Shown: positions 1-15,140, counted from the first letter of the stretch. The stretch: 64,000 bases of DNA from Cellulomonas terrae (GCF_007990265.1 NZ_BJWH01000020.1:1-64000), one strand, 5' to 3'. Notes: generated from the letters alone by a model not told the origin. Program-made: numbers and translations.

Positions 1-5
1 TCCTC

Positions 6-21
6 GAGATCTTTCGATCTC
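6..21 (-). other. GNRA-tetraloop hairpin in possible rRNA leader
   Basis: On the minus strand the 16 bases read GAGATC-GAAA-GATCTC, a perfect 6-bp stem closed by a GAAA (GNRA) tetraloop. Such loops are typical of structured RNA rather than of terminators, and no T-run follows. It could be part of an rRNA leader or processing stem continuing past the left edge. Confidence 0.35.
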
Positions 22-233
22 ATCCGAGAGGCTTTGTCGTTCTGAATCCTACCTGGCGTTCGGACCGCTTCCCGCCACCCGTTCGGGCGGCAGCTGCGGG
101 CCGGAAGCCCGTCCCCGTCCGGTCTCAGGGCGCACGAAGCGCCTGTCAACACGATCGGGGGTGGCCACCCTAGGGACCAGCCACCGTGGTTCGATCCGCG
201 GTGTCCGTTCCTCCCTGCCGGGCGACATCGAGA

Positions 234-263
234 ACATTACGCGCGTGTTGCGGCAGGTGGCAA
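234..263 (-). promoter_or_regulatory. Candidate sigma-A promoter pointing off the left edge
   Basis: The minus strand has TTGCCA (258-263), an 18-base spacer, then TAATGT (234-239), close to the TTGACA/TATAAT consensus. It lies after tyrS and reads away from it, so it would serve whatever lies left of position 1. A further TTGACA (144-149) has no good -10 partner. Confidence 0.35.
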
Positions 264-337
264 ATCCCGTCGCGGTGACCCCGGTCACCAGGCTGCCGAG
301 ACGGGTGAACCCGCAGGTCATGCGGCCGAGATGACGG

Positions 338-379
338 CGGCGGGCCCCCGCCCCCGCGAGGGGGGTCGAGGACCCGCCG
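338..379 (-). terminator. Hairpin downstream of tyrS
   Basis: CGGCGGG (338-344) can pair with CCCGCCG (373-379), and CCCCC (351-355) with GGGGG (360-364) around a GCGA loop. This makes a strong GC-rich structure 46-87 bases past the tyrS stop. No clear T-run follows, which is common for terminators in high-GC actinobacteria. Confidence 0.4.
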
Positions 380-424
380 TGGTGCGGTGCGGCCGCGATC
401 TACGCAGACCGCCCCAGAACCGGC

Positions 425-1687
425 TCAGGCCTGTGCGTCGACCACCGCGAGCGTGCGCTTGCCCCGCCGCAGCACCGCCCAGCGACCGTGCAGGAGGTCG
501 TCGGCCGTGAGCACCGCGTCCTCGGCGGCGACCCGGACGTTGTTCACCGACGCGCCGCCCTCGGCGATCGCTCGTCGCGCCGCACCCTTGCTCGCCACCA
601 CACCCGTCGCCGCGAGCAGGTCCGCGATCGCGTCTCCCGCGGCACCCGGTGCGGACGGCAGCTCGGCGACCGCTGCCGCCAGCGTGGCCGCATCGAGCTC
701 CGTCAGCGAGCCGCGGCCGAACAGCGCCTGGCTCGCTGCCACGACCAGCTCCGTGGCCGCCGCCCCGTGGACCAGGGACGTCACCTCGTAGGCGAGGGCG
801 CGCTGCGCCTCCCGTGCCGCCGGCCTCTCGGCGACGGCCGTCTCCAGCTCGGCGATCTGCTCGCGCGTGCGGAAGCTGAACACCTTGAGGTACCGCACGA
901 CGTCGGCGTCGTCGGTGTTCAGCCAGAACTGGAAGAAGGCGTACGGCGTGGTCAGCTCGGGGTCGAGCCAGACGGTGCCGGACTCGGTCTTGCCGAACTT
1001 GGTGCCGTCGGCCTTGGTGATCAGCGGCGTCGTCAGCGCGTGCACGGCCACACCCTCGGCCTTGCGGATCAGCTCGACGCCCGAGAGCAGGTTCCCCCAC
1101 TGGTCGCTGCCGCCGGTCTGCAGGGTGATCCCGTGCCGGCGGTACAGCTCGAGGTAGTCCATGCCCTGCAGGATCTGGTAGCTGAACTCGGTGAAGCTGA
1201 TGCCGGCGTCGCTGTTGAGACGTCGAGCGACGGTGTCCTTGGCGAGCATGGTGCCGAGGCGGTAGTGCTTGCCGACGTCGCGCAGGAAGTCGATGGCCGA
1301 CAGCGGGGCGGTCCAGTCCAGGTTGTTCACCATCGTCGCGGCGTTCGTTCCGTCGAACCGCAGCAGCGGCTCGATCTGCTTGCGGATGCGCTCCACCCAG
1401 ACCGCGACGACGTCGCGCTCGTTGAGGGTGCGCTCCCCCGCCATCTTCGGGTCGCCGATCAGACCCGTCGCACCGCCGACGAGGCCGAACGGCGTGTGGC
1501 CGGCGTCCTGCAGGCGACGCACGGTGAGGATCTGGACGAGGTTGCCGATGTGCAGGCTGGGCGCGGTGGGGTCGAACCCGCAGTAGAGGGCGACGGGTCC
1601 GGCGGAGAGCGCGTCGCGGAGGGCGTCGAGGTCGGTGGTCTGGGCGATCAGCCCGCGCCACTCGAGCTCGTCGAGGATGTGGTTCAC
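425..1687 (-). CDS. tyrS: Tyrosyl-tRNA synthetase
   Basis: This cytoplasmic class I aminoacyl-tRNA synthetase charges tRNA-Tyr with tyrosine using ATP. The 420-residue product has the expected bacterial TyrRS length. The HIGH signature appears as HIGN (residues 46-49) after a CGFDPTAPS segment, and the KMSKS loop as KFGKT (230-234). A C-terminal S4-like RNA-binding region starts near residue 350 and ends in a GKRTLAVV segment. Translation starts at GTG, with GGAGA six bases upstream. The gene lies about 80 bases after the DNA glycosylase on the same strand and is followed by a GC-rich hairpin. I see nothing unusual in it. Confidence 0.97.
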   Translation of the reverse strand: MNHILDELEWRGLIAQTTDLDALRDALSAGPVALYCGFDPTAPSLHIGNLVQILTVRRLQDAGHTPFGLVGGATGLIGDPKMAGERTLNERDVVAVWVERIRKQIEPLLRFDGTNAATMVNNLDWTAPLSAIDFLRDVGKHYRLGTMLAKDTVARRLNSDAGISFTEFSYQILQGMDYLELYRRHGITLQTGGSDQWGNLLSGVELIRKAEGVAVHALTTPLITKADGTKFGKTESGTVWLDPELTTPYAFFQFWLNTDDADVVRYLKVFSFRTREQIAELETAVAERPAAREAQRALAYEVTSLVHGAAATELVVAASQALFGRGSLTELDAATLAAAVAELPSAPGAAGDAIADLLAATGVVASKGAARRAIAEGGASVNNVRVAAEDAVLTADDLLHGRWAVLRRGKRTLAVVDAQA

Positions 1688-1766
1688 AGGGTCTCCAGGC
1701 AGTAGGCCGGTGAAGGACCGGCGGGTGGGGCGGTGAGCGAGGGCGTCCAGCCGGCGTCGTCGTCCC

Positions 1767-2468
1767 TCACGGGACGTCTACCGACGCCGGCGCGCGATAC
1801 GCCGGGCGATACGCGGAGACCGTGCGCTCGTCCGTCAGCCAGTAGCGCCAGGGGAACCTGGTGCCCTCGCCGCCCGAGCCCGAGACCCCGACGCGGGGGC
1901 CGGTCTTGTGGGTCGGCTGGACCACGACCTGGTGGCGGTGCAGCACGATGTCACCGCCCGCCTCCGTGACGTCGGCGCCGTTGGCGCGCAGGTCCAGCCC
2001 GAGCGCGACCGCGAGCCGCGCGGGACCACGGGCGAGCTGACGCTCGGAGTCGACGACGCCGACGGCCTCCCGCCGCCGCCAGGCCAGGTCCTTGCCCTCG
2101 ACGATCTCCCCGGCGCGCAGCAGGACGGCCGACGGGCTGCCGGTGGGCTCGGTGACGATGTTGAGGCAGTGGTGCAGGCCGAGGTGGCGGTACACGTACA
2201 GCCGGCCCGGCTCGGCGAACATCACCGCGTTGCGTGCCGTGCGGCCGCGGTACGCGTGGGAGCCCGGGTCGTCGGCACCGCCGTAGGCCTCGACCTCGGT
2301 GATCCGTAGCGTGACGTCACCCTCGGGCGAGCGCGCGGTGAGGTACGCGCCGAGCAGGTCGCGCGCGACCGCGTGCACGTCCCGGCTGAACCAGACCCGC
2401 GCCGGGACGGCCACGGGCGCGCGCCGACCGGCGGCATCCGGGGTCTCGAGCGGTTCCGTGGGGCTCAC
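1767..2468 (-). CDS. DNA-3-methyladenine (alkylpurine) glycosylase, AAG/MPG family
   Basis: The product is a base-excision repair enzyme expected to remove 3-methyladenine and other alkylated purines from DNA. The 233-residue protein follows the AAG fold: [10 protein letters not shown] near the N-terminus, [17 protein letters not shown] with the catalytic Glu, RNAVMF, a [15 protein letters not shown] core, then [11 protein letters not shown] and a C-terminal [18 protein letters not shown] longer frame runs upstream, but the family N-terminus fits a GTG at 2466-2468. No clear Shine-Dalgarno sequence precedes it. It follows the P-loop gene after a 209-base gap and precedes tyrS, a pairing often seen in actinobacteria. 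DNA damage is the likely context, but no LexA site was recognised. Confidence 0.9.
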   Translation of the reverse strand: MSPTEPLETPDAAGRRAPVAVPARVWFSRDVHAVARDLLGAYLTARSPEGDVTLRITEVEAYGGADDPGSHAYRGRTARNAVMFAEPGRLYVYRHLGLHHCLNIVTEPTGSPSAVLLRAGEIVEGKDLAWRRREAVGVVDSERQLARGPARLAVALGLDLRANGADVTEAGGDIVLHRHQVVVQPTHKTGPRVGVSGSGGEGTRFPWRYWLTDERTVSAYRPAYRAPASVDVP

Positions 2469-2552
2469 CCGAACATCTTGCCGCACGACTCGGCCGCGGC
2501 GATCCGGGTTTCCGGACTCGCGACGCCAGACGATCGACGGGGGAAGGACGAA

Positions 2553-2588
2553 CAGGGGTCGACCCCGTCGGGACTGACGACACCCCTG
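2553..2588 (-). terminator. Possible terminator after the P-loop kinase gene
   Basis: CAGGGGT (2553-2559) and ACCCCTG (2582-2588) form a 7-bp stem around a 22-base loop that itself contains a GGGTCGACCCC palindrome. It lies about 90 bases past the stop of the upstream minus-strand gene. No T-run follows. Confidence 0.3.
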
Positions 2589-2677
2589 AGGTCCGCGGCA
2601 GGAGGTGGACGGGTGGACCTCGCCCGAGGAGGACACGACCATGCTCGGAGGACGGATGGTGACGCGGGAGCGAGCGG

Positions 2678-5926
<3,249 letters not shown>

Positions 5927-5963
5927 TGTTCTTCTCTCTTCGAGGTCGGGAGGGGTTCGGGCT

Positions 5964-7463
<1,500 letters not shown>

Positions 7464-7467
<4 letters not shown>

Positions 7468-8756
7468 GACAGGTCCTGCGGGACTGCGGCGAGGAACGCG
7501 ACGAACTGGTCCGCCTGGTCCTGCGTGAGCACGAACGGGGGCGCGAGGCGGATGGTGCTCGGGGTGCACGGGTTCACGATGAACCCCGCCTCGAGCGCAC
7601 GCGCCGCGACTGCGGCGGCGACGGGCGTGGTGAGCTCGATGCCGATGAGGAACCCCTCGCCGCGGACCTCCGCGACGAGCGGGTTGCCGGTTCCGGCCAG
7701 CCGGTCGCGCAGCGTGGCGCCGAGCGCGCTGACGTGGTGCAGGAGCCCGTCGCGCTCGATCACGGCGATCGTCGCGAGCCCGGCGGCCGACGCGACGGGG
7801 TTCCCGCCGAAGGTGGTGCCGTGCTGCCCGCGACCGAGCAGCGTCGCGGTCTGCTCGCCGTACGCGATGAGCGCGCCGACGGGGAAGCCGCCGCCGAGCC
7901 CCTTCGCCACCGTCACGGCGTCGGGCACGATGCCGCCGCCGACGTGCGGGAGCTGGTGGGCGAACCACGCGCCCGTCCGCCCCATGCCGGTCTGCACCTC
8001 GTCGAGGATCAGCAGGGCGCCGTGCTCCGCCGTGAGCGTGCGGGCGCGGGCCAGGTAGCCGGGCGAGAGCGGCCGGACGCCGGCCTCGCCCTGGATCGGC
8101 TCGACGAACAGTGCGGCGACCTGGTCGCCGTCGACCGCGAACGCGGCCTCGAGCGCGTCGGTGTCGCCGAACGGCACGAACTCGACGCCCGCGGGCAGCG
8201 GCTCGAACGGCTCGCGGTACGCCGCCTTGTGGGTGAGCGCGAGGGCGCCCATCGACCGGCCGTGGAACGAGCCCTCCAGCGCGAGGATCCGCGGCCGGTC
8301 GGTGCCGCCGTTGCGGCGGGCGAGCTTGAACGCGGCCTCGTTGGCCTCGGTGCCCGAGTTGGTGAGGAAGACCCGCGACCCCTCGGGGGCGCCGGCCAGG
8401 GCGAGCAGCCGCTCGGCGAACGCGATCTGGGTGGGGCTGCCGAAGAAGTTGGAGACGTGCCCGAGCGTGCCCAGCTGCGCGCTGATGGCCGCGGTCAGGG
8501 TCGGGTGCGCGTGACCGAGCGAGTTCACGGCGATCCCGCCGAGCAGGTCGAGGTAGCGGGTGCCGTCGGCGTCCCACACGTACGGACCCTCGCCGCGGAC
8601 GAGCACCCGCTGCGGCGGACCGAACGTGTCCATCACGGCGTGGGTGTACCGGTCGGTCCACTGCGCCACGGAGCCGTCGGCGGCCAGCACCGGGAGGTTC
8701 GCGTCCGTGGCTTCCGGGGACCGGTGCCGGGCCCGTGCGTTCTCGAGCGCGGTCAC
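7464..8756 (-). CDS. argD: Acetylornithine aminotransferase
   Basis: ArgD is a PLP enzyme that transaminates N-acetylglutamate semialdehyde to N-acetylornithine with glutamate. The 430-residue product is a class III aminotransferase: [15 protein letters not shown] near the N-terminus, [18 protein letters not shown] for PLP phosphate binding, [14 protein letters not shown] with the cofactor aspartate, and the Schiff-base lysine in [17 protein letters not shown] start at 8754-8756 overlaps the argB stop by 4 bases. Its stop overlaps the duplicated linker ORF rather than argF itself. The extra N-terminal 40 or so residues are poorly conserved, so a slightly later start cannot be excluded. Confidence 0.95.
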
Positions 8757-9727
8757 AGGGTCACCTCGGGGTCGTGGGGGATCACGGGGATGGGAGCCGT
8801 GAAGGGGGCGTCGGCGGGCTCCTCGTCAGGCAGGACCATGGTGCCGATCCCGTCGGACGTGAAGACCTCGACCAGGATCGAGTGCGGGGCGCGTCCGTCG
8901 ATGACGTGGGCGCGGCCGACGCCACCCTCGACGGCCCGCCAGCAGGCCTCCATCTTCGGGCGCATGCCGGCGTCGAGACCGGGGAGGAGCTCGGCGAGCG
9001 AGCTCGCGGAGATGCGGCGCACGAGCGAGCTCGTGTCGGGCCAGCTGGTGTAGAGGCCCTCGACGTCCGTCAGCACGATGAGCTTGCGGGCACCGAGGGC
9101 GACCGCGAGCGCGGCTGCGGCGGTGTCCGCGTTGACGTTGAGCACGGTGGTGGGGTCGTCGAGGTCGGGCGCGACGGTGGACACCACCGGGATGCGGCCG
9201 GCGTCGAGCAGGTCGAGCACCGCACCGGGGTTGACCTTGACGACGTCACCGACCTGACCGATGTCGACGCTGACGCCGTCCACCATCGCCCGGCGCCGGC
9301 GCGCCTGGAACAGCCCGCCGTCCTCGCCGGACAGGCCGACGGCGTGCGGCCCGTGCGCGTTGAGCAGCCCGACGAGCTCACGCGACACCTGGCCGGTGAG
9401 CACCATCCGCACGACGTCCATGGCCTCGGGCGTGGTGACGCGCAGGCCGCCGCGGAACTCCGACTCGATGCCGAGCCGGTCGAGCATGGCGTTGATCTGC
9501 GGTCCCCCGCCGTGCACGACGACGGGCTTGAGCCCGACCTGGCGCAGGAACACCATGTCCTGGGCGAACGCGCGCTTGAGGTCCTCGTCGATCATCGCGT
9601 TGCCGCCGTACTTCACGACGACGAGCGCGCCCGCGAACTTCTGCAGCCACGGCAGGGCCTCGATGAGGACCTCGGCCTTCTGGTCGGCGCGCAGGTCCGT
9701 GCGGGTGTTGAACGTGAAGTCGCTCAT
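8753..9727 (-). CDS. argB: Acetylglutamate kinase
   Basis: ArgB phosphorylates N-acetylglutamate, the committed and usually arginine-inhibited step. The 324-residue protein has the amino-acid-kinase fold: [10 protein letters not shown] (phosphate-binding strand), [10 protein letters not shown], a [10 protein letters not shown] segment, and [25 protein letters not shown]. Its ATG overlaps the argJ stop as ATGA and its stop overlaps the argD GTG. An N-terminal helix (about residues 10-30, [20 protein letters not shown]) is present, as in arginine-sensitive hexameric enzymes, so feedback inhibition is likely. Confidence 0.96.
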   Translation of the reverse strand: MSDFTFNTRTDLRADQKAEVLIEALPWLQKFAGALVVVKYGGNAMIDEDLKRAFAQDMVFLRQVGLKPVVVHGGGPQINAMLDRLGIESEFRGGLRVTTPEAMDVVRMVLTGQVSRELVGLLNAHGPHAVGLSGEDGGLFQARRRRAMVDGVSVDIGQVGDVVKVNPGAVLDLLDAGRIPVVSTVAPDLDDPTTVLNVNADTAAAALAVALGARKLIVLTDVEGLYTSWPDTSSLVRRISASSLAELLPGLDAGMRPKMEACWRAVEGGVGRAHVIDGRAPHSILVEVFTSDGIGTMVLPDEEPADAPFTAPIPVIPHDPEVTL

Positions 9728-10929
9728 GTGGAGTACGCGCTGTTCTCGTGGACGTAGTCGTGCGTGAGGTCGTTGGTCCAGACGGTGACCACCTCGCCGC
9801 CCGCGTGCAGGTCGATGAGCACGTGCACCTCGCGGCTCGCCGCCAGGTCCACCTCGGACCGGGGCCGGAACGCTCCCCCGGCCTTGCACACCTGGACGCC
9901 GTTGATGGTGACGTCGAGCTGGTCGGGGTCGAAGGCGGCCACGCTCTCCGGCACGGTCCCGACCTGCGCGAGCACGCGGCCCCAGTTGGGGTCGTTGCCG
10001 AACATCGCGGCCTTGAACAGGTTGGAGCGGGTCACGGCCCGGGCGACCGCGAGCGCGGCGTCCTGCGTCTCGGCGCCCATGACGGTGACCGCGATGTCGT
10101 GCGTGGCGCCCTCCGCGTCGGCGACCAGCGCCCGGGCGAGCTCGCCGCAGACCTGGGTGAGCGCGGCGGTGAACCCCGCGGGGTCCGGGATCGCGCGGCT
10201 GGCGCCGGAGATCATCAGCGTCACCGTGTCGGAGGTCGACATGCAGCCGTCCGAGTCGACGCGGTCGAACGTCTCGGAGGTCGCGGTGCGCAGCGCCGCC
10301 GCCGCGGTCTCGGCGTCGACGACCGCGTCGGTCGTGATGACGCAGAGCATCGTGGCCAGCCCGGGCGCGAGCATCCCCGCGCCCTTGGCCATGCCCCCGA
10401 CGGTCCACGCTCCCCGGTCGCCGTCGACGTGCAGGTGCGCGGTCTTCGGCACGGAGTCGGTCGTCATGATGGCGACGGCCGCGTCCGGGCCACCGTCGGG
10501 CGACAGCGCCTCGACCGCGACGTCGATCCCGGCCAGGAGCGTGTCGATGGGCAGGCGCTCCCCGATGAGCCCGGTCGAGCAGACCACCACGTCTCCTGCG
10601 GAGACCTCCAGGGCGGCGCCGACCTTCTCGGCGGTCACGTGCACGTCGAGGAAGCCCTCGGGGCCGGTGCACACGTTGGCGCCCCCGGAGTTGAGCACGA
10701 CCGCGCTGACGACGCCGTCGGAGACGGCCTGACGCGACCAGACGACGGGTGCCCCGACGACCCTGTTCGTGGTGAACACCGCTGCGGCGGCCTGCGAGGG
10801 CCCGTCGTTGACGACGAGCGCGAGGTCCGGTCGACCGGACGACTTGAGGCCCGCGGTGATGCCGGAGGCGCGGAACCCGGCCGCCGCGGTGACACCGGGC
10901 GAGGGTAGGGCCGTGGTCTCGATGGTCAC
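9724..10929 (-). CDS. argJ: Bifunctional ornithine acetyltransferase / N-acetylglutamate synthase
   Basis: ArgJ moves the acetyl group from N-acetylornithine to glutamate, which makes the acetylated cycle economical, and may also use acetyl-CoA. The 401-residue precursor contains the self-cleavage site in [14 protein letters not shown], where the Thr of ATML becomes the N-terminal nucleophile of the beta chain. [13 protein letters not shown] oxyanion region and the C-terminal [16 protein letters not shown] typical of ArgJ are present. A GTG start (10927-10929) overlaps the argC stop by 4 bases. Its presence indicates the acetyl-cycling route rather than a linear ArgA/ArgE route. Confidence 0.96.
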   Translation of the reverse strand: MTIETTALPSPGVTAAAGFRASGITAGLKSSGRPDLALVVNDGPSQAAAAVFTTNRVVGAPVVWSRQAVSDGVVSAVVLNSGGANVCTGPEGFLDVHVTAEKVGAALEVSAGDVVVCSTGLIGERLPIDTLLAGIDVAVEALSPDGGPDAAVAIMTTDSVPKTAHLHVDGDRGAWTVGGMAKGAGMLAPGLATMLCVITTDAVVDAETAAAALRTATSETFDRVDSDGCMSTSDTVTLMISGASRAIPDPAGFTAALTQVCGELARALVADAEGATHDIAVTVMGAETQDAALAVARAVTRSNLFKAAMFGNDPNWGRVLAQVGTVPESVAAFDPDQLDVTINGVQVCKAGGAFRPRSEVDLAASREVHVLIDLHAGGEVVTVWTNDLTHDYVHENSAYST

Positions 10930-11990
10930 GGGGCGACTCCGTCCAGGGGAAGGCCGAGCGACTCGGGGAGGCCGAGCGCGAGGTTCAGGGACTGCAGGGC
11001 GCCACCGGCGGTGCCCTTGACCAGGTTGTCGATCGCGGTGACCGTCACGACGCGGCCCGCACGCTCGTCGACCGCGACCTGCACCAGCGCGGTGTTGGCG
11101 CCGAGCGTCGCCGCCGTGGTGGGCCAGTGCCCCTCGGGCAGGAGGTGCACGAACGGCTCGTCGGCGTAGGTCTGCTCCCAGGCGGCCCGGACGGCTGCCG
11201 GGTCGACGCCGGCGGCGAGGCGTGCGGTGGCGGTCGCGAGGATGCCGCGGGCCATCGGCACGAGCGTCGGGGTGAAGGAGATGGTCACATCTGCGGCGCC
11301 CGCGGACCGCAGGTTCTGCGCGATCTCCGGGATGTGCCGGTGGGTGCCGCCGACGGCGTACGGCTGGGCCGCGCCGAGCGCCTCGCTGGCGAGCAGGTGC
11401 GTCTTGAGGGACTTGCCCGCACCGGAGTAGCCGTTGGCGAGCACCGCCACGAGGTCGGTGGGCTCGATGAGCCCGGCAGCGATGCCCGGCTGCAGGCCGA
11501 GGGTGACGGCGGTGACGTTGCAGCCGGGGACGGCGATCCGTCGCGCGGCGGCGAGGGCCGCCCGCTGGCCGGTCGCGGTCCGCTCCCCCGGGTGCAGCAG
11601 CTCGGGGAGCCCGTACGGCCAGGTGCCCGCGTGGGCGCTGCCGTAGAACTCCTCCCAGTCGCCTGCGTCGGCGAGCCGGTGGTCGGCGCCGAGGTCGACG
11701 ACGATCGCACCGTCCCCGCGCGCCTCGAGCTCGGCGGCGATGGCGCCGCTGGCACCGTGCGGCAGGGCGAGGACGACGACGTCGTGCCCGGCGAGCTCGT
11801 CGACCCCTGTCGGGGCGAGCACCCGGTCCGCGAGAGAGCGCAGGTGCGGCTGGTGGGCTCCGAGCAGCGTGCCGGCGTTGGAGTGGGCGGTGAGGGTCCC
11901 AATCTGCGCCTCGGGGTGCGCGAGCAGCACGCGGAGCATCTCGCCTCCGGCGTACCCGCTGGCACCCGCGACTGCGACCGTGAACGTCAT
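10926..11990 (-). CDS. argC: N-acetyl-gamma-glutamyl-phosphate reductase
   Basis: ArgC reduces N-acetylglutamyl phosphate to the semialdehyde with NADPH and is the first gene of the operon. The protein has a [18 protein letters not shown] dinucleotide-binding start, the catalytic cysteine in VPGCNVTA, and the GTHRHIPEI segment. I chose the ATG at 11988-11990 (product 354 residues, MTFTVAVAG). Further in-frame starts lie 6, 12 and 18 bases upstream, but they fall inside the ARG-box-like palindrome and the -10 element. No Shine-Dalgarno is visible. A TATGTT hexamer ends 7 bases before this ATG, which suggests a leaderless transcript. Confidence 0.95.
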   Translation of the reverse strand: MTFTVAVAGASGYAGGEMLRVLLAHPEAQIGTLTAHSNAGTLLGAHQPHLRSLADRVLAPTGVDELAGHDVVVLALPHGASGAIAAELEARGDGAIVVDLGADHRLADAGDWEEFYGSAHAGTWPYGLPELLHPGERTATGQRAALAAARRIAVPGCNVTAVTLGLQPGIAAGLIEPTDLVAVLANGYSGAGKSLKTHLLASEALGAAQPYAVGGTHRHIPEIAQNLRSAGAADVTISFTPTLVPMARGILATATARLAAGVDPAAVRAAWEQTYADEPFVHLLPEGHWPTTAATLGANTALVQVAVDERAGRVVTVTAIDNLVKGTAGGALQSLNLALGLPESLGLPLDGVAP

Positions 11991-11991
11991 A

Positions 11992-12005
11992 TGCATGAAC
12001 ATACA
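11992..12005 (-). promoter_or_regulatory. ARG-box-like operator on the argC promoter
   Basis: The minus strand reads TGTAT-GTTC-ATGCA, an imperfect palindrome of the TGCAT-N4-ATGCA kind that resembles ARG boxes of Streptomyces and relatives. It sits directly before the argC ATG and overlaps a candidate -10 element (TATGTT, 11998-12003). A weak -35 (TTCGTA, 12022-12027) lies 18 bases further up. ArgR encoded in the same operon is the obvious ligand. The call is from pattern only. Confidence 0.55.
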
Positions 12006-12049
12006 CAAGGCTGTACGAAGATACGAACGCGTTTCCGGAAGATCGTCGC

Positions 12050-13054
12050 GTGTCGCCGCGTTCCCCCAACGTGCGCGCCATCCGAGCCACCGCCGCAGGC
12101 GGTCCCGACGTCCTCGAGCTCGCCGAGCTCCCCGACCCCGAGCCCGCCGCCGACGAGGTCCTCGTCCGGGTCGCGGCCGCCGGGGTCAACTTCATCGACA
12201 CGTACCGCCGGTCCGGCGTGTACACGATGACCTTCCCGCACGTCGTGGGGTCGGAGGGCGCCGGCACGGTCGTCGCCGTCGGCGCCGACGTCAGCGAGAT
12301 CGCCGTCGGCGACCGCGTCGCGTGGTCGTCGGCGCCCGGGTCGTACGCCGAGCTCGTGGCCGTGCGCGCGTCGAAGGCGCTCCTCGTGCCCGAGGGGGTC
12401 TCCGACCAGGTCGCCGCGGCGCTCCCTCTGCAGGGGCTCACGGCGCACTACCTGGTGACCTCCACGTTCCCCGTCCAGGCCGGGCACGACGTGCTCGTGC
12501 ACGCGGCTGCCGGAGGCGTCGGCCTCCTGCTCACCCAGCTGGCGGCGCAGCGGGGCGCGCGCGTGATCGCGACCGTGGGCAGCGTCGAGAAGGAGCGCCT
12601 GGCCCGCGAGGCCGGCGCAGCCGACGTGATCCGGTACCGCGAGCTCGACGACCTCACCCGCGACCTGCCCGCCGAGGTGCGCGCGCTGACCGGCGGCCGG
12701 GGCGTGCACGCCGTCTTCGACTCCGTCGGCAAGGACACGTTCGACGCGTCCCTGGCCTCGCTGCACCGCCGCGGGACGCTCGTCCTGTTCGGCGGCTCGT
12801 CGGGTCCCGTCCCGCCGGTCGACCCGCAGCGGCTCAACGCGGCCGGCTCGCTCTTCCTGACCCGCCCCACGCTCGACGACCACATCGCCACCCGCGACGA
12901 GCTCGACTGGCGCGCGCGCGAGCTGTTCGACGCCGTGCGCGCCGGTGCGCTCGACGTGCGCGTCGGCGCCACGTTCCCCCTGGCCGACGCGGCCGACGCC
13001 CACCGCGCGCTCGAGTCGCGCTCCACCACCGGAAAGGTCCTCCTGCTCCCGTGA
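12050..13054 (+). CDS. Quinone oxidoreductase, zinc-free MDR family
   Basis: This is a predicted NADPH:quinone reductase (QOR/zeta-crystallin type), probably cytoplasmic. The 334-residue product has the N-terminal GroES-like fold ([17 protein letters not shown]), a [13 protein letters not shown] loop, and a Rossmann domain with [18 protein letters not shown] at about residues 145-162. The zinc ligands of alcohol dehydrogenases are absent, as expected for QOR. GTG at 12050 has GGAAGA seven bases upstream; a GTG at 12071 is the alternative. It is divergent from argC across about 60 bases, and its stop overlaps the next gene start as GTGA. Confidence 0.9.
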   Translation: MSPRSPNVRAIRATAAGGPDVLELAELPDPEPAADEVLVRVAAAGVNFIDTYRRSGVYTMTFPHVVGSEGAGTVVAVGADVSEIAVGDRVAWSSAPGSYAELVAVRASKALLVPEGVSDQVAAALPLQGLTAHYLVTSTFPVQAGHDVLVHAAAGGVGLLLTQLAAQRGARVIATVGSVEKERLAREAGAADVIRYRELDDLTRDLPAEVRALTGGRGVHAVFDSVGKDTFDASLASLHRRGTLVLFGGSSGPVPPVDPQRLNAAGSLFLTRPTLDDHIATRDELDWRARELFDAVRAGALDVRVGATFPLADAADAHRALESRSTTGKVLLLP

Positions 13055-13791
13055 CGATCAACGTCCTCCCTGCTGTCCGCACGCTGAACGTCGAGGTCTG
13101 GTCCGACATCGCCTGCCCCTGGTGCTACATCGGCAAGCGTCGCTTCGCCACGGTGCTGGCCGACTTCCCGCACCGCGAGCACGTCGAGGTGACCTGGCGC
13201 GCCTACGAGCTGTCGCCGAGCACGCCGGTGGGCCCCGGGCGGCCCGAGATCGAGATGCTGGCTGCCCTCAAGGGCATCCCGCACGACCAGGTGAAGCGCA
13301 TGTTCGCGCAGGTCACGGCGGTGGCAGCGGGCGAAGGCCTCGCGTACGACTTCGACCGCGCGCTCGCCGTCAACACGTTCGCCGCGCACCGCCTGGTCCA
13401 CCTCGCCCGGACCACCGGTGGAGCCGACCTGGCCGAGCGCACGTTGGAGGCCCTCTTCTCGGCGCACTTCGAGCACGGCGCCGACCTCGGCGACGACGAC
13501 ACGCTGGTCCGGATCGTCAGCGCCGCGGGCGTCGACGCCGACGAGGCGCGCGCCGCGCTGGGGGACGACACCGGGGCCGACGCCGTCCGCGCCGACGAGG
13601 ACGAGGCGCGCGCCCTGGGCGTCACCGGTGTGCCGTTCTTCGTGGTGGACCGCCGGATCGCCGTGTCCGGTGCGCAGCCGGCCGACGTGTTCGCGCGGCT
13701 GCTGGAGACGGCGTGGCGCGACGCGAACCCGGTCCAGGTGCTGGCGACGGCCGACGGGGCGGCCTGCGTCGACGACGCCTGCGCCATCTGA
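13051..13791 (+). CDS. DsbA family (FrnE-like) oxidoreductase
   Basis: The 246-residue protein has a thioredoxin fold with the active site CPWC in a VWSDIACPWCYIGKRRF segment (about residues 12-28). A long helical insertion and the cis-proline region GVTGVPFFVVD (about 188-198) follow, as in FrnE and 2-hydroxychromene-2-carboxylate isomerase-like proteins. A late pair of cysteines (CVDDAC) sits near the C-terminus, a feature also seen in FrnE-type proteins. No signal peptide is visible, so it should act in the cytoplasm. Start GTG overlaps the upstream oxidoreductase stop by 4 bases, so the two are co-expressed, perhaps in redox stress. Confidence 0.88.
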   Translation: MTINVLPAVRTLNVEVWSDIACPWCYIGKRRFATVLADFPHREHVEVTWRAYELSPSTPVGPGRPEIEMLAALKGIPHDQVKRMFAQVTAVAAGEGLAYDFDRALAVNTFAAHRLVHLARTTGGADLAERTLEALFSAHFEHGADLGDDDTLVRIVSAAGVDADEARAALGDDTGADAVRADEDEARALGVTGVPFFVVDRRIAVSGAQPADVFARLLETAWRDANPVQVLATADGAACVDDACAI

Positions 13792-13851
13792 CGGGGACGA
13801 ACCGGGCGATACGGTGGCGCTGCGCACTGCCGCGCCTACCCGGAGGCTCTG

Positions 13852-15138
13852 ATGACGACGTCGCTCCTCGACACCCTCGGCGTGACCGTCCCCTCGACGG
13901 TCCCCACGCACTGGTACAACCTGGCGGCCGACCTGCCGTCGCCCTGTCCCCCGGCACTGCACCCGGGGACGCGTGAACCGCTGACGCCGGACGACCTGGC
14001 GCCGCTGTTCCCGATGGCGCTGATCCTGCAGGAGGTCAGCACCGAGCGCTGGGTCGAGATCCCGGAGCCTGTCCGGGAGATCTACGCGCTGTGGCGACCG
14101 TCCCCGCTGATCCGCGCCCGCCGCCTGGAGCGCGCGCTCGGCACCCCGGCGCGGATCTACTACAAGTACGAGGGCGTCAGCCCGGTCGGGTCGCACAAGC
14201 CGAACACGGCCGTCGCGCAGGCGTACTACAACGCGGCCGAGGGCATCACGCGGCTCACCACCGAGACGGGTGCCGGGCAGTGGGGCGCGTCGCTGGCCAT
14301 GGCGTGCGCGCTGCTGGGGCTGACGTGCGAGGTGTGGCAGGTCCGCGCGTCGTACGACGCCAAGCCGTACCGCCGGATGCAGATGGAGACGTACGGGAGC
14401 ATCTGCCACCCGTCGCCGTCCGACCTCACCAACGCCGGCCGCGCGATGCTCGCGGCCGACCCGGAGACCACCGGCTCGCTCGGCATGGCCATCAGCGAGG
14501 CGGTCGAGGCCGCCGCGAGCGACCCGGACGCGCACTACTCGCTCGGCAGCGTCCTCAACCATGTCCTCCTGCACCAGAGCGTCATCGGCCAGGAGGCCCT
14601 CGCGCAGCTCGACACGATCGAGGAGAGTGCCGACGTCGTCTTCGCGTGCGCCGGCGGAGGGTCCAACCTCGGCGGGCTCGCGTTCCCGTTCCTCGGCCGC
14701 AACCTGCGCGAGGGCGCGACGACCCGGGTCGTCGCGTGCGAGCCGGCTGCGTGCCCGTCGCTGACGCAGGGCGAGTACCGGTACGACTTCGGCGACGTCG
14801 CGGGCCTCACACCCCTGCTGAAGATGCACACCCTCGGCAAGGACTTCGTGCCGCCGCCCATCCACGCCGGTGGCCTGCGGTACCACGGGATGGCGCCCAT
14901 GGTGTCCCACGCCGTCGAGCTGGGCCTGATCGACGCGATCGCCGTCGACCAGGAGACCGCGTTCGCCGCCGGCATCGAGTTCGCCCGCGCCGAGGGGATC
15001 ATCCCCGCGCCGGAGTCGACGCACGCCGTCGCGGGGGCCATCGCGCACGCCCGCGCGGCCACCGAGGCCCAGACGATCGTCATCGGCCTGTCCGGCATCG
15101 GGGTCCTGGACCTGCCCGCCTACCACGACTACGTGTAG
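13852..15138 (+). CDS. TrpB2-type tryptophan synthase beta-like PLP enzyme
   Basis: This belongs to the TrpB2 branch of tryptophan synthase beta chains, longer (428 residues) than TrpB1 and usually not partnered with TrpA. It can use indole and serine or a related amino acid substrate. The PLP lysine lies in [10 protein letters not shown], the phosphate-binding glycine loop in [15 protein letters not shown], and a [10 protein letters not shown] catalytic segment is conserved. GGAGG five bases before the ATG supports the start. A TACGGT hexamer at 13810-13815 could be its -10. No trpA or other trp gene is nearby, so it is an orphan. It is followed by a bidirectional hairpin. Confidence 0.9.
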   Translation: MTTSLLDTLGVTVPSTVPTHWYNLAADLPSPCPPALHPGTREPLTPDDLAPLFPMALILQEVSTERWVEIPEPVREIYALWRPSPLIRARRLERALGTPARIYYKYEGVSPVGSHKPNTAVAQAYYNAAEGITRLTTETGAGQWGASLAMACALLGLTCEVWQVRASYDAKPYRRMQMETYGSICHPSPSDLTNAGRAMLAADPETTGSLGMAISEAVEAAASDPDAHYSLGSVLNHVLLHQSVIGQEALAQLDTIEESADVVFACAGGGSNLGGLAFPFLGRNLREGATTRVVACEPAACPSLTQGEYRYDFGDVAGLTPLLKMHTLGKDFVPPPIHAGGLRYHGMAPMVSHAVELGLIDAIAVDQETAFAAGIEFARAEGIIPAPESTHAVAGAIAHARAATEAQTIVIGLSGIGVLDLPAYHDYV

Positions 15139-15140
15139 GC

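Larger units (their letters stand above)
1..424. other. Non-coding region downstream of tyrS at the left edge
   Basis: No convincing gene is seen here; open frames are short and overlap in all frames. On the minus strand it carries a GC-rich hairpin just after tyrS, a promoter-like TTGCCA/TAATGT pair and, near the edge, a hairpin with a GAAA tetraloop. In many Micrococcales tyrS is followed by an rRNA operon, so this may be an rrn promoter and leader with the rRNA genes lying just outside the window. That is an inference; no rRNA sequence is visible. Confidence 0.5.

Noticed and set aside
144..149. TTGACA on the minus strand left of tyrS
   Set aside because: A perfect -35 but no acceptable -10 at 16-18 bases; kept only as a remark.
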